Shown here piece after piece: positions 25,678-36,877 of a stretch of 64,000 bases of DNA; the stretch's first letter is position 1; the number at the start of each line of letters is the position of its first letter. The position numbers were made by a program, and so were the translations under genes. The notes beneath the pieces were generated by a model, which saw nothing but the letters and a program-made list of their open reading frames with translations, was not told the origin of the DNA and searched no databases. Source of the DNA: Siphonodentalium dalli (taxonomy: Eukaryota > Mollusca > Scaphopoda > Gadilida > Siphonodentaliidae); NCBI GenBank assembly GCA_032622095.1, contig CP136064.1, positions 39,918,426-39,982,425 of the forward strand, read 5' to 3'.

Positions 25678-27780
25678 CATACGTGAATCTGATAATCCTC
25701 AGATATCCTTCTATTTTCATGAATCGACAAGAAACACATACTTATGAACAAAGCAGAAGATACATTCAGGTTATCGCAAATTCGGTCGATGGTGAAAGCT
25801 ACATGATGACGTTGCTCGTCGTGTTTCGTTGAAATCGACGTGACATTTTATGAATGAAATGAACCTGGTGAAATCGACAAGCTTCTTCGTATAGTACACA
25901 TCTCAATCGGATTGCGCACACAGCATCAATAATATAATGGTTAATTTCAGTAAAATACTCCCCTCTGGACAACAACCAACAGTCTTGACTTTTGAATACT
26001 TTCAAATGTTGGTAGTTTATATTCTATAATAATTTGTTCAAAAGGAATGGCTTTTAAAAGTTTTTTATTTAGGTTTTAAGTCTGAGTAGGTGAGCTCGTA
26101 GTCTGTTTGCAGTGTGAATCTCTGATTTCTCACATGCCTTGATATGTATGATATGATTGACCTAATTTATACACGAAATTGCTATAGAACCCACTCTGTC
26201 GATGAACAATTGTGCATGTCTGGAGTGTAATATACCATAATCACACCACGATATAAGGCCTAAGTTAATCTTATGTGATGGGAATACGCATCTATGAAGT
26301 TATTTTATAGGATTAAAAAGACACAGATATATCATAGCTTATGCGTGTGTTTTAGCTGTGGTTCGTTAATTACGCTAGCGTATGGTCATATTGTTATATA
26401 GAACATACGTGAATCTGACAATCCTCAAACATCCTTCTATTTCCATGAATCGACAAGAAAAACATACTTATGAACAAAGCAGAAGATACATTCAGGTTAT
26501 CGCAAATTCGGTCGATGGTGAAAGCTACATGATGACGTTGCTCGTCGAGTTTTGTTGAAATCGACACGATGACATTTAATGAATTTAATGAACATGATGC
26601 AATCGACAAGCTTCTTCGTATAGTACACATCTCAATCGGATTGCGCACACAGCGTCAATTATATAATGGTTAATTTCAGTAAAATACTCCCCTCTAGACA
26701 ACAACCAACAACATATTTTCAATTTGATGTTGGTAGTTTATATTCTATAATAATTTGTTCAAAAGGGATGGCTTTTAAAAGTTTTTGATTTAGGTTTTAA
26801 GTCTGAGTAGGTGAGCCCGTATTGTCTTATCTCTCACATGCCTTGATGTATGATATGATTGACCTAATTTATACACGAAATTGCTATAGAACCCACTCTG
26901 TCGATGAACCCTTGAGCATGTCTGGAGTGCCATATATCATAAACACACCACGATATAAGGCCTAAGTTAATCTTATGTGATGGGAATACGCATCTATGAA
27001 GTTATTTTATAGGATTAAAAAGACACAGATATATCATAGCTTATGCGTTTGTTTTAGCTGTGGTTCGTTAATTACGCTAGCGTATGGTCATATTGTTATA
27101 TAGTACATACGTGAATCTGACAACCCTCAAACATCCTTCTATTTCCATGAATCGACAAGAAAAACATACTTATGAACAAAGCAGAAGATACATTCAGGTT
27201 ATCGCAAATTCGGTCGATGGTGAAAGCTACATGATGACGTTGCTCGTCGAGTTTTGTTGAAATCGACACGATGACATTTAATGAATTTAATGAACATGAT
27301 GCAATCGACAAGCTTCTTCGTATAGTACACATCTCAATCGGATTGCGCACACAGCGCCAATTATATAATGGTTAATTTCAGTAAAATACTCCCCTCTAGA
27401 CAACAACCAACAACATATTTTCAATTTGATGTTGGTAGTTTATATTCTATAATAATTTGTTCAAAAGGGATGGCTTTTAAAAGTTTTTGATTTAGGTTTT
27501 AAGTCTGAGTAGGTGAGCCCGTATAGTCTTATCTCTCACATGCCTTGATGTATGATATGATTGACCTAATTTATACACGAAATTGCTATAGAAGCCACTC
27601 TGTCGATGAACTCTTGAGCATGTCTGGAGTGCCATATATCATAATCACACCACGATATAAGGCCTAAGTTAATCAGCATTTATGAAGTTATTTTATAGGA
27701 TTAAAACGACACAGCTATATCCTAGCTCATGCATGTGTTTTAGCTGTGGTTCGTTAATTACGATAGCGTATGGTCATATT
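25678..27780. repeat. Three tandem copies of a ~700-bp unit
   Basis: The unit start CATACGTGAATCTGA occurs at about 25,678, 26,404 and 27,106 (spacings ~726 and ~702). All carry CATGAATCGACAAGAAA, GCAAATTCGGTCGATGGTGA and GTTAATTTCAGTAAAATACT. Units 2 and 3 are nearly identical and unit 1 is more diverged, so duplication happened in two steps. Short minus-strand open frames in units 2 and 3 are copies of one chance frame. Confidence 0.92.
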
Positions 27781-28204
27781 ATATACACATGAACAACTAT
27801 AGATTCTATACAAGTTAAGGTATACCAATATATATCTGTGACAACTGTATAGTATTATTAGTGTAACTATATTATATACCAGGTATGGGTTCTATATTCT
27901 GGTCGTTACAAACCATAGTTACAAAAATAACGCCATACACCTGCAGATTGGTCCCAATCACACACAATGAAAATTTGAACAGAACAGAGTAGAGTATGAT
28001 GGGTCAGTATATAATTTAACTAACAACGCTTTCAGACGGGCGGAATAGGAATAGAATATATTGATTGTTTCGCACAGTTCTGTTCGTTTCATGGTTTGAA
28101 CCCCAGATGCAGTTGGCGGCAAAGATTCATACCACATTCAAAATAAAAAATGTGTAAGATTGTACCGAAATGGTAATGTCACAAATACTTGATTGATCAG
28201 CTAA
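27781..28204. other. Intergenic, nothing recognised
   Basis: AT-rich spacer between the triplicated unit and the segmental duplication. Confidence 0.4.
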
Positions 28205-29259
28205 CAAGAACAATACTAAGAATAATCCGCATGATACGACACTTGATAAAGAACATATTATTAAGAATATTCCACAGCTCAATTTCCGGTCGGCATTTTG
28301 CTGGCCATCTTTGGTGTAGGTAGCATAATATCACCGATTCATAAATATATACACATTTGTACATACGTCACAATATATATTCTCTCTATTTAAAATGCAG
28401 ATAAAATTGACCGAGGACCAATGTTCAACAGCGGCCATGTTGAACACCATCTTGCCTGTTGTGTCTACACGGCCATTCATTTTTCATGCTAACATTATTC
28501 GCAAGGTGGTGACGGAATAAGAAGAACACTTCATATTTATTATATATATAATACCAAGTGGTATATCTGCTCTCACCCCATTGAACTGGATAATTGGATT
28601 ACATGCATGGAAGCACAACTTAACATTCAACAAAAAGCGACACTTAGCAATTCTGAATGTAAAAACAATTATTACAGTATTCTAGTTTGATTACTAAGTG
28701 TTCGTAAACGCGGTGTGTAAAGGTATATATATGTATGGAAAAAGGCATCCATATATGTCGAACTAGTCCGACAATGGTGTGGCTCGCCATGCGATGGCGT
28801 TTATCCCCGTCCGATTAAGTTCTAATTGATCAGTAGCAAAATGTCCATATAGCAAACATCATTCCGTTATAATTTTCGTGGTTGCAGAACGATTCCGCGT
28901 TAATCTGTCTGAAAAACGCTTGAAATTTTAAACAAAAAATCAATAAATTTCATTCTATGACAACCATGGTGATAATATCTCTAGTGGGCTCCTTGTGGAG
29001 GACTTTTTTTAATTTATCGAATGATTTATTGATTCGGATTTAAACCACAAAAAACCTTATTTAGAAGAACCGTACCAAACCACACAAAATATTCGCACAC
29101 CCGTGGTATGTGTCCTAGGGGTCAGTGATTCGAAAATAGCAAGGAATATCGAGAGCTCGAGATTGCAGGGTCGAATTAATTTTTCGAACACTCGTACTGG
29201 CCCAGATCGTTTAGCAGCAGATTAATGCACTCTATTTTCATTTTCTTATTTGCATTTAA

Positions 29260-29753
29260 AGGCACGGTTGGCCTTAATTGTCGAAAATATTCATATTTGT
29301 TCCAAACACCGTAAACAGAAAAACATTAAAACGCATACAGTTTCGTTCATATATGCCATGACCATCGCGTAAACAGCATGCTATCATAAAGAGTTACTAT
29401 ATTTTACATAAGCAAGAGCCTGATTGGGTTACAGAAGACAGCACAGTGTCACTGGCTAATCATACACACATGATATAAACGCTCTTTATTAGTTCCATAT
29501 CGGGAATTCAGCAACAAAGAACGCTCTTTATGTTTACCATCATAATATAAACAAACACCAGAAAAGTAACTTTTTATGCTTATGTTTACATAACAATGGT
29601 CAAACAAATGACAATAACATACTGTTTATGCGATATTTCTTATTTGTATACGGACAAAGTCTGTCTGCATTTTGATGTTCTTTCTGTTTGTGGCGGTTTT
29701 TGATGGGTGAAAATATTTTCACAGGATACCCACCGCCAAGGCCAACCGTACCT
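29260..29753 (-). mobile_element. TTAA-flanked MITE, copy 1
   Basis: A 494-bp element with TIRs AGGCACGGTTGGCC / GGCCAACCGTACCT, flanked by TTAA on both sides, which is the target rule of piggyBac-like transposons. Unit B has an uninterrupted site here (GCATTTGACGTCC near 50,308). No ORF, so it needs a transposase supplied in trans. Confidence 0.88.
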
Positions 29754-30331
29754 TTAACGTCCTTGCACACTAACACTTACAACAATAATAATTACACCCA
29801 ATATATTGATTTTTGTTTTATTTAATGGAAGAAGCCTGCATGACATACCACGGAAGCGGGTAAATTGGGGGTGGTTACAAGAACACTCTCCATGAACGTC
29901 AGATTGCTCCCGACCTGGTATTTGCTTTTATAATGCGGTGTGCTTGATTTGTAAAGCAACGGTGAAAATTATTATTGTTAAACAGATGACAGTTATCCCG
30001 GATAGCGACATTGGAACGCCCATAAAAGCTACCATGACTACCGCTGCACCCTATAATACACCGTGTTCCAATGTTTATGTTCCGATAAAAGCATTTCTCC
30101 TGAGCAGAGTCGCAAGCATTATGTAACAACTAGTTCTTAGCAAGATTATTCAACATATTCACATACAAAGAGTTAGCCTACACGCCCGTCGTCATACGTG
30201 TGCTTTATTTGTTTATCGTGTGGTTTTATGACCTGTGTCTTCGTGATTGGATTTGGCTTGTGTCACGGATAAACAGTTGAGACATACACATATTGTTTCT
30301 TCAACATTCTTTACAGGATTTTCAGATAAAA

Positions 30332-31482
30332 ATGGTGGTAACAATTCACAAAGTTGTCACGACAGCTGTTCTGCTTTTTGGAACAGCTTCCGTGATTGCT
30401 AAGCCAGATGCTCTCAGATTATACGAGGACCTGATGTCACGAAACCGGAGTTCAAAATTGCGACCTGTTCAGAATGAATCACAATCAGTTGATATCAATG
30501 TAAGTTTATTGGTGAGAAGTGTCAACAAATTCGATGAGATTGAACAGTATATCGACATTAGTTGTTACTTCGTTGTTGAGTGGGTCGACAGGTTGATGTC
30601 ATGGGACAGTGAGGCGTACGGTGGAATAACAGAGTTAGTTCTCCCGGATGAGGATATATGGTGTCCTGACCTCTCCGTTATAAACTTTTGCGACGGACGC
30701 AGGTTGGTACGTCACGAACCTGTCAGTGCATTACTACGTAGTAACGGAAAGGTTGAGTGGGTCCCGGTGACACAGTAAAAGCACGTTGCGAAGTGGACAC
30801 TACGTTATATCCATTCGATCAACAGACTTGTGCCATTGTGATTGGATCGTGGTCATATCAGTATCCGCAGGTGATTGTTAAAAAAGGAGATAAATTCAAG
30901 TTGCCGGCGAGAACTAATGTAAATGCCGAATGGAACGTAACAGACACAAACATATCCGATGTACGAAAGGTGATAGAGGGTGGATTTGTTGCTACCGCAG
31001 TTAACTTTGAATTCAAATTACGAAGAAAACCAATAACGTCTTTGATCGTGACGTCTATTGTTCCGGTTATGATACTTGGAGTTTTGAATGCCATCGTTTT
31101 TCGAGTCCCAGTCGAATCGGGAGAACGGTTGTCGTTTTCCATTACAGTGCTGCTTTCTCATGCTGTGTTTCTTACTGTAATAACGAACAGTTTGCCGAAA
31201 ACGTCTCTATCTTTGCTGTCATTGTATCTAATCGCGGTTATCGGTCTAAGTTCGACTATTGTCCTTTTCACTGCAATATCCATCGGTATATACTACACAG
31301 AAAGGAAGATTCCCAGACTTATTCGGCGTATTTTCCAGAAGACATATGAAGACAGAGAAATTGACGACGTCCGTTCTGAATGGCGAAAAATAGGCAATGC
31401 ATTCGACATTGTGTTATTCTGGACATCTCTGTTAGCGTTTTGCTCATTGACGTTCGGATTCGCTTACAGTTTCGCTTCATGA
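30332..31482 (+). pseudogene. nAChR-like Cys-loop channel subunit, frameshifted copy
   Basis: An intronless reading frame paralogous to 50,871-52,022 over its full length. It has the signal peptide, the extracellular domain, the Cys-loop C-x13-C with YPFDQQTC, the M1-M3 block with PVESGERLSFSITVLLSHAV, and M4. A one-base deletion near 30,757-30,762 (GAGTGGGTCCCGG here, GAGTGGGGCCCCGG in the other copy) shifts the frame and brings a stop at 30,776-30,778, before the Cys-loop. The downstream frame 30,757-31,482 is otherwise open. The product would lack all membrane segments, so it is probably a pseudogene. A sequencing error at this G/C run is the main alternative. Confidence 0.85.
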
Positions 31483-31593
31483 AGCAAATCTGGTGAAATG
31501 TATCTATAAACTCTACCTTTGTTAAATTAAGTGCATGTTCAAACTACAAGCAATGCGTGTTAGACAACCATTACAAAAACAACATTATATTAA

Positions 31594-32087
31594 AGGTACG
31601 GTTGGCCTTGGCGGTGGGTATCCTGTGAAAATATTTCCACCCGTCAAAAACCGCCACAAACAGAAAGAACAACAAAATGTAGACAGACTTTGTCCGTATA
31701 CAAATAAGAAATATCGCACAAACAGTATGTTATTGTCATATTTTTGACCATTGTTATGTAAACAAAAGCATAAAAAGTTACTTTTCTGGTGTTTGTTTAT
31801 ATTATGATGGTAAACATAAAGAGCGTTCTTTGTGGGTGAATTCCTGATATGGAACGAATAAAGAGCGTTTATGCCATTTGTGTGTGATTAGCCAGCAGCA
31901 TTGTGTTATCTTCTGTAACACAATCAGGCTCTTGCTTAGGTAAAATATAGTAAATCTTTATGATAACATGCTGTTTACGCGATGGTCATGGTATATATGA
32001 ACGAAACTGTATGCGTTTTAATGTTTTTCTGTTTACGGTGATTGGAACAAATATGAATATTTTCGACAACTAAGGCCTCACGTGCCT
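31594..32087 (+). mobile_element. TTAA-flanked MITE, copy 2
   Basis: 494 bp between TTAA at 31,590 and TTAA at 32,088. TIRs AGGTACGGTTGGCC / CTCACGTGCCT. It is nearly identical to copy 3 (60,531). It lies where unit B has the centre of a palindrome (52,074-52,182). Confidence 0.88.
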
Positions 32088-32828
32088 TTAAGTGCAAATT
32101 AACCCTCTCTTCACTAAATACTCATTGACGAGTAGTTCTCGGATGACACATTCAGATAATAAGTTCAACAAACGACCTATATCGCTTCTGAACATTTCCC
32201 ACCAATGAATATGAATCATTCTGCTCTTGTATTATCTTATTTTCTGTCTGATGTCTGCTTGTATTATATGAACACCCGTCTAAATGAATATTATACAGTT
32301 CCAATGTATACTTTGATAACAGAGTGAGAGAATTAATTTAATATAGATATGCTTAAAGATACATAATCCGATTAAGCGCCCCTCAATTACTATTTATTTG
32401 CATTACTAAGAATAATCTGAATGATGCAATACTTGATAAAGAACATATTATTAAGAATATTCCTCAGCTCAATTTCCTGTCGGCATATTGGTGGCAATCT
32501 TCTCCCATGTGTAGGTAGCATAATACCACAGATGCATAAATATGTATACATTTGTGCATACATCATAATATATATTCTCTCTAAAATGTAGATAAAAATT
32601 ACCGAAGGCCTAGAGTACAATTGCGGCCATTTTGAACACCATATTGTCTCTAATGTCTACACGGCCACTCATTTTTCATGCTAGCATTCTTAAGTTGGTG
32701 ACGGAACATAATGAGAAGGACACTTCCTAAATACATATTATATTCGTCCGGGCTATTTAGGGATTTCTTTGTATTCACCTCCGTCTGGGGCGAATATACA
32801 GCGTCTCGATAAATTACTGTTCGATCGG

Positions 32829-32945
32829 GCCAGAAACATGCCTATATGAGCGAGGTCAAGGTCAATGTCACGGTCGCACGTTCCCGGGATCAAAGTAGTC
32901 ATACATACCAAATTTGAGTCGGATCGGTCGAGGTCCAGAAACATG
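32829..32945. repeat. SINE-like repeat, left flank of the Polinton
   Basis: CCAGAAACATGCCTATATGA starts here and CCAGAAACATG recurs at 32,935, giving a ~106-bp tandem pair. The same repeat continues right of the Polinton (49,421 on), so the Polinton inserted inside it. Confidence 0.65.
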
Positions 32946-33567
32946 AGTAGTATTGGCTGACACTCTGGCCCACCCTCTCGCTCGATGACACTCTGGCCCA
33001 TGGGCCCAGAGTGTCACCGAGCGAGGGGGGTGGGCCAGAGTGTCAGTCCAGGGTCGGTCTAGAGGTTGTGTTATATTCCAAAGAGTAAGGTGGGCGCTTC
33101 GAAGGGATTTTTTGACAGAAAAGAGCACAATTTACCAATGTATCGATTTTTTTCTCGGATTCTAATGCCAGTGTGGTAAGCGAAGGGCGCTCCTCTTCGC
33201 TGGACTAACTGAACTTAGAATAATACCGAGAAAAATCGAGACATTAGTAAATTGTGTTACTTTACCAGTGCATTTTTTAACAAACGCGAAAGTCTTCGAA
33301 TAAATTCGAAGACGCTAGCGCTGTGAAAATGTGCATGTAAGAGTCATCTGATAGCAGGTTTTGGGTGGCCCTGAAAAGGGCCGTTTTACGTTAGATCACA
33401 AGAAAAGTGGATAAGGGGTCTTTAGGAACTCAAATCCATCCTCTTGATCCAACTCCCGAAACAAAAGCGAACCCTCGATGAGAGGTGGAAATATACCTTG
33501 CGGTATACTGACACCCTTCAATGGAGGTACGTCTAATCTGTACTCCGGATCCTTCTTCTGTCTCCAA
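32946..33567 (+). repeat. Polinton left terminal inverted repeat
   Basis: Nearly perfect inverse of 48,798-49,420. It holds the 3' part of the gene at 33,396 and its histone-type stem-loop. Subterminal inverted copies of TGGCCCACCCTCTCGCTCGA / its inverse are present, as is the short palindrome CTTCGAATAAATTCGAAG. Confidence 0.95.
33367..33382 (-). terminator. Histone-type 3' stem-loop (gene 33,396)
   Basis: On the minus strand this reads AAAACGGCCCTTTTCAGGGCCACCC: a perfect 6-bp stem GGCCCT/AGGGCC, loop TTTC, then ACCCA. It matches the animal replication-dependent histone mRNA 3' element and lies 13 nt past the TGA stop. The downstream purine element is weak here (ATCAGATGACTCTT). Confidence 0.85.
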
Positions 33568-33833
33568 AACAGGAGCTTTCTCCGCAGAATGGTTGCCGCC
33601 ACCGTAAGCAAGACACCTGTTGTCCGAAGCCATTCGATGTTCTCTGGCACCTGTCCACTGAACAGTGTAGGATTGAGAGCCCAAGTTGCATTGACAAAAG
33701 TGAATAGTTCAAAGAACTTTTCACTTGTACCATACACTGCCCAGGAAAGGCTCTCCCACACCGCAATGTCACTCGGGGCCGATACACGGATGGCTCTGAC
33801 ATAAGATCCAAGATCAGTAGCAGCGTATTCCAT
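33396..33833 (-). CDS. Polinton terminal gene, unknown function (145 aa)
   Basis: No family recognised. The ATG at 33,833 is chosen because the longer frame (to 33,920) would read through the promoter, whose TATA-like CATATAAC lies just upstream. The protein is mixed and aromatic-rich, with a hydrophobic stretch TTGVLLTVAATIL (about residues 71-83) followed by RRK, so a single membrane segment is possible. The C-terminal third is Pro/Glu-rich and acidic. Codons for the last ~55 residues lie in the TIR, so the right TIR carries a headless copy (48,799-48,969, +). It ends in a histone-type stem-loop and shares its promoter module with the genes at 46,630, 47,231 and 47,866. Confidence 0.7.
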   Translation of the reverse strand: MEYAATDLGSYVRAIRVSAPSDIAVWESLSWAVYGTSEKFFELFTFVNATWALNPTLFSGQVPENIEWLRTTGVLLTVAATILRRKLLFWRQKKDPEYRLDVPPLKGVSIPQGIFPPLIEGSLLFRELDQEDGFEFLKTPYPLFL

Positions 33834-33854
33834 TGTGAGAAAATGATATGAGAT

Positions 33855-33965
33855 AATGGGGGTTTTGTTATATGTAAAACGCGCGGACGTCATTGGCGAC
33901 GTCATTGTGTTTTTTACCAAATTTTCCGAACGTCATTTCAAATGTGTTTCTTTTTTGGCGAATTA
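33855..33965 (-). promoter_or_regulatory. Accessory-class promoter of gene 33,396
   Basis: Read on the minus strand: AAGAAACACA, then TGACGTTCGGAAAATTTGGT, then two TGACGTC motifs, CGCGCG and a TATA-like CATATAAC. The same order recurs upstream of 46,983, 47,231 and 48,396. TGACGTC(A) is the CREB/ATF-type core. Confidence 0.75.
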
Positions 33966-34031
33966 AGATCTTCATCGACATTGCCGAAGACGATCATTAA
34001 AAACAGACACTGTTTTTACAACAACATAACT

Positions 34032-34037
34032 TTTATT
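34032..34037 (-). terminator. Poly(A) signal for the core minus-strand block
   Basis: AATAAA on the minus strand about 180 nt downstream of the protease stop. It is a possible common 3' end for the block 45,782 to 34,218. Confidence 0.5.
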
Positions 34038-34217
34038 TTTGAATTAAGAATCAACATATTTACAACTGATCATGAAATTATCATATTTACAATCAATAAC
34101 TGGTAATGCAATGAACATAATTTACATTTGGTAATACATTTCATCATTAACAATCAACATATTTACAATTGATTATGATTTTAACATGTTTAAACAATTG
34201 GTAATGAACACATTTTA

Positions 34218-34748
34218 TCAACACTGAAATTCACAGTAAGTCTTACAAGTTTGTGAAATACATGTTTTGGGTAATGTTTCTGATTCTCTTCGTAAGGGTT
34301 CATAGTTTCTATGAAACCAGTCAAATACTTTTCTATCATTTTTCAAGTAATCACCATCAAAATTCATTTCAACTAATACTTTTATACCATATCCGCTTTT
34401 CAAGAAATGTAAAGCAAATATACAGTAGATACCACATACGTTTGTACCGTGATGTTGAAACCGTCCAACGTTTATTTTACATTCGATCGAATTTCTTTGA
34501 ATAAATGATTTGATATATTTATCAATAACTGGTATCCCAAACGAATCGAAATATGTTGCAATGTTCCCATTGAAGAAAATTGCAACCCATTGTTCTCCTG
34601 GCTTTTCTGACGTATGTGTATTTACTATGTATGCTTTTACATGATGAGGTTTCTCGTGTGGTAACTGATCTTTTGCACACACCACACCATACAATGAACA
34701 GAGGTAGGGTGATTTGTCTAGTATATGCTGAAGTTCGCTAGTGTTCAT
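34218..34748 (-). CDS. Polinton adenovirus-like cysteine protease (PRO)
   Basis: A 176-aa Ulp1/adenain-type (C5) protease, which in this class is expected to mature virion proteins. Visible: GEQWVAIFF at residues 51-59, YFDSFG (D68), the oxyanion Gln in GRFQ (Q98) and the nucleophile in NVCGIYC (C105). The catalytic His normally before the Trp of the first motif is Gln (Q53, codon CAA) here, so the triad looks incomplete and activity is doubtful. The length is normal for Polinton proteases. The start ATG at 34,748 overlaps the end of the next gene upstream by 4 nt. It is the last gene of the core block. Confidence 0.9.
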   Translation of the reverse strand: MNTSELQHILDKSPYLCSLYGVVCAKDQLPHEKPHHVKAYIVNTHTSEKPGEQWVAIFFNGNIATYFDSFGIPVIDKYIKSFIQRNSIECKINVGRFQHHGTNVCGIYCIFALHFLKSGYGIKVLVEMNFDGDYLKNDRKVFDWFHRNYEPLRRESETLPKTCISQTCKTYCEFQC

Positions 34749-35194
34749 CTTCGTAGTTTTTTTTTTACTTTTTCACACCACAAGTCAACAAAAACCGAAT
34801 TAAATTGGATACAGTTTGCATGAACAACTTCCTTTATATCTTTCCAAAGTTTGAATGCCTCAAATTTCTCTTGTGGTGTAAATGATTCTATTTCTGGATA
34901 CCATTGTTCCATAACTCGGTAGATGTTCAATTTAAGTAGTGCTATATCAATGAACATATCTACCCATTGTATAGGTGGTGTCCAAAGACAAAGTAAATGT
35001 CGTGTCTGACTTGGATGATCTATTTTACATCCTTCACAATTGAGTGTCACTTCTTTTGAAATTTTATTTTGTATTTCATGAACGAAACATTTCTCGAAAG
35101 TTTTCCGAACTTTGTCAAGGATGGAAACATATGGAATGAAAACGAGTCCTCCAACTTCCAGTCTCAATTTTTCCTCCAAATGCAATCCATCCAT
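34745..35194 (-). CDS. Conserved-type Polinton protein, possible zinc site (149 aa)
   Basis: Function unknown. The protein has a CEGC...HPSQ.RH..C arrangement (about residues 53-69) that could bind a metal, and a Trp/Glu-rich alpha-helical C-terminal half ending KVKKKLRR. It sits between the major capsid and protease genes with a 4-bp gap on one side and a 4-bp overlap on the other. It is therefore likely co-expressed with the virion genes. Location suggests a morphogenesis or assembly role, but this is inference from position only. Confidence 0.7.
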   Translation of the reverse strand: MDGLHLEEKLRLEVGGLVFIPYVSILDKVRKTFEKCFVHEIQNKISKEVTLNCEGCKIDHPSQTRHLLCLWTPPIQWVDMFIDIALLKLNIYRVMEQWYPEIESFTPQEKFEAFKLWKDIKEVVHANCIQFNSVFVDLWCEKVKKKLRR

Positions 35195-35198
35195 GTTT

Positions 35199-36503
35199 TT
35201 AATAATCTGTTATTATTTCTCGCAAACTGTTGATTTCAATTTGATTATCGAACTCAGCATAGACTATCACGTTGATCACTGAAGCTAGAGCTGCAGCAAA
35301 CTGAAGCTCTAACCTTATGTTACCGGTTTTTATAGGATGCAAATGTCCTTCCTCTGCTCCTTGGTCAAGTGTGAGGTCGTAACCCCAGAAACAATAACCA
35401 TTCATGTATTTTTCGAGATTCAAACCAAAGGATTTGTTTTGTCCAAACATACCCGAAGACTGATACAGTGATAAATAAGATCTTAGGCATTGTTCTGATT
35501 CAAAGTTTGGTTCAAATGGTCGGTTATGGATGGTATGTCCGTCCTGACTAACTTCAAGTTTTCTCAGATTGAAGTGTTGGAAATGAAATGGGTTCGTTTC
35601 AATATCGCCATTCATATCTTTGTTTGATACCAAGCCTATGAACAGTCTCTTTGGCAATTGTCCTTGAAAAAGGTGATCTTCAATTTTTGATCTAAGCCCT
35701 GCACCAATAGTGAATGTTTTTACTTCAACTCTTCTAATCGGTATTTTCATATTTTTCTGTATTATTGTTTGGTTCAAGTTATTTGCTACTACTGGCATCA
35801 GCGTAATTGTACGAACATTGAAAACTGCCGTTTCAAATACTATTTTTCCGTTGGCCTGACCAATTCAAGAGAATTTTGAATTCGCTCTATTGAGACGAAT
35901 TATTATCTCAATTCCATTTGGTAAGTATTTCTCTTGTAGAAATATATATGTGTGTAAACGACCACACAATTCTACCGTTTTACTACCTGCTATGATTGCT
36001 TGACGAGATTTCAATCCATCATTACCACCAGCTTTAGTGTTTTCGGTGAACTGTTTAGCGGTGTCAGGGTACCACATTTCTAGTGCGGCAAGTTGATTTT
36101 CTTTATATTCACCAGAATAAGCCAAGAGATTTTCCATGTAGGCTCGATAAGGATAGGTATCTCCGTTTGCCGTTACAAGTTTGTTATTTAGGTAAATATC
36201 GATACTACTGAACATGCTATGGAAAAAGTTATTAATAGGCGCAATTTCATCAGTACCATCAACCAAGTTTGTTCCATCTGCTTTTGTGATTTTGAATTTC
36301 AGGTACAAATATGATTGATTTACATCTGTCCATTTTTCAGTTTGAGGCGGAATTACAAATTCTATCGGTGCGGAATTATTCAAAGAGCTAATCGGGTGAT
36401 GTTCTATCCATTGTGATTCCAACATCGTTGTTATTGTTGGTGGAACATCAGAAGCATCTAACTCGGACTTGCTGCATTCGCATGATCCATTTTGCATCAT
36501 CAT
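35199..36503 (-). pseudogene. Polinton major capsid protein, one in-frame stop
   Basis: About 433 codons. The N-terminal part (35,865-36,503) has the jelly-roll start W.DVNQSYLYLKFKI, INNFFHSMFSSIDIYLNN and YPYRAYMENLL. The C-terminal part (to 35,199) has FNVRT, GYDLT and the terminal strand VYAEFDNQIEIN. Together these fit the double-jelly-roll MCP of Polintons. The two parts are in one frame, separated by a single TGA (35,865-35,867), with no frameshift. The ATG at 36,503 follows ATGATGATG. The role in intact relatives is the icosahedral shell. The nonsense codon leaves only the first jelly roll, so it is probably inactive; readthrough cannot be excluded. Confidence 0.85.
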
Positions 36504-36505
36504 GA

Positions 36506-36877
36506 TTAATCAAATATATCGAGAGATCGTTTTGATTTCTTTACAGGCGTTTTAATGGACTTACTTCTAACTCGTTTGCGAGAAGAATGATTTTTCAAAG
36601 GTCTATTTATGCCATTTGGTGTTGATATTTTCTTTATTGTTTCTCTTCCAAAAGATTTCAATGCTTCTTTACCTTGTTTCAAAAATACTTCTTTTGGACT
36701 TTTACCACGATGAATGATATCTTCGACTGCAGCAAGTCCATGCTTGAATACTTGTTGTTTCGCAATCTGACCAATAGGTTTTAGAAACGGTATTACTGTT
36801 CTCATTGCAGATTTGAATAGTGAACCAATTCCATTTCCATACTGTCTAGATACGCCTCTATACACGGGAATCATCAT
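36506..36877 (-). CDS. Small basic Polinton protein beside capsid genes (123 aa)
   Basis: Not assigned to a named family with certainty. The N terminus (PVYRGVSRQYGNGIGSLFKS) is followed by an amphipathic stretch about residues 18-50, then Lys/Arg-rich sequence ending in two basic clusters (SRKRVRSKS, KKSKRS). Size, charge and position between penton and major capsid genes are what one expects of a core or membrane-active virion protein analogous to adenovirus internal proteins. That analogy is inference. It overlaps the penton gene end by 4 nt and the capsid ATG lies 3 nt downstream. Confidence 0.65.
   Translation of the reverse strand: MMIPVYRGVSRQYGNGIGSLFKSAMRTVIPFLKPIGQIAKQQVFKHGLAAVEDIIHRGKSPKEVFLKQGKEALKSFGRETIKKISTPNGINRPLKNHSSRKRVRSKSIKTPVKKSKRSLDIFD

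Larger units (their letters stand above)
28205..32395. repeat. Tandem segmental duplication, unit A
   Basis: Unit A begins near ACTAAGAATAATCCGCATGA and ends near CTCAATTACTATTTATTTGC, where unit B starts with ACTAAGAATAATCTGAATGA. Unit A matches 32,396-32,945 plus 49,421-53,830 in order: the 5' non-coding part, a small conserved block (29.9-30.13 kb), the channel gene and the 3' region. It differs by two 494-bp TTAA MITE insertions, and it lacks about 1.35 kb that is present in B (52,130-53,478). Confidence 0.85.

Noticed and set aside
26394-27350. Two 84-codon minus-strand frames with the same protein
   Set aside because: They are copies of one chance frame in the duplicated 700-bp unit; the first unit does not preserve it.
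29899-30129. Open frames on both strands conserved between units A and B (also 50,446-50,712)
   Set aside because: Conservation is explained by the recent segmental duplication; no domain or start context supports a protein.
33834-33920. N-terminal extension of the left terminal gene
   Set aside because: The added 29 residues translate the conserved promoter module and lie upstream of the TATA-like box.
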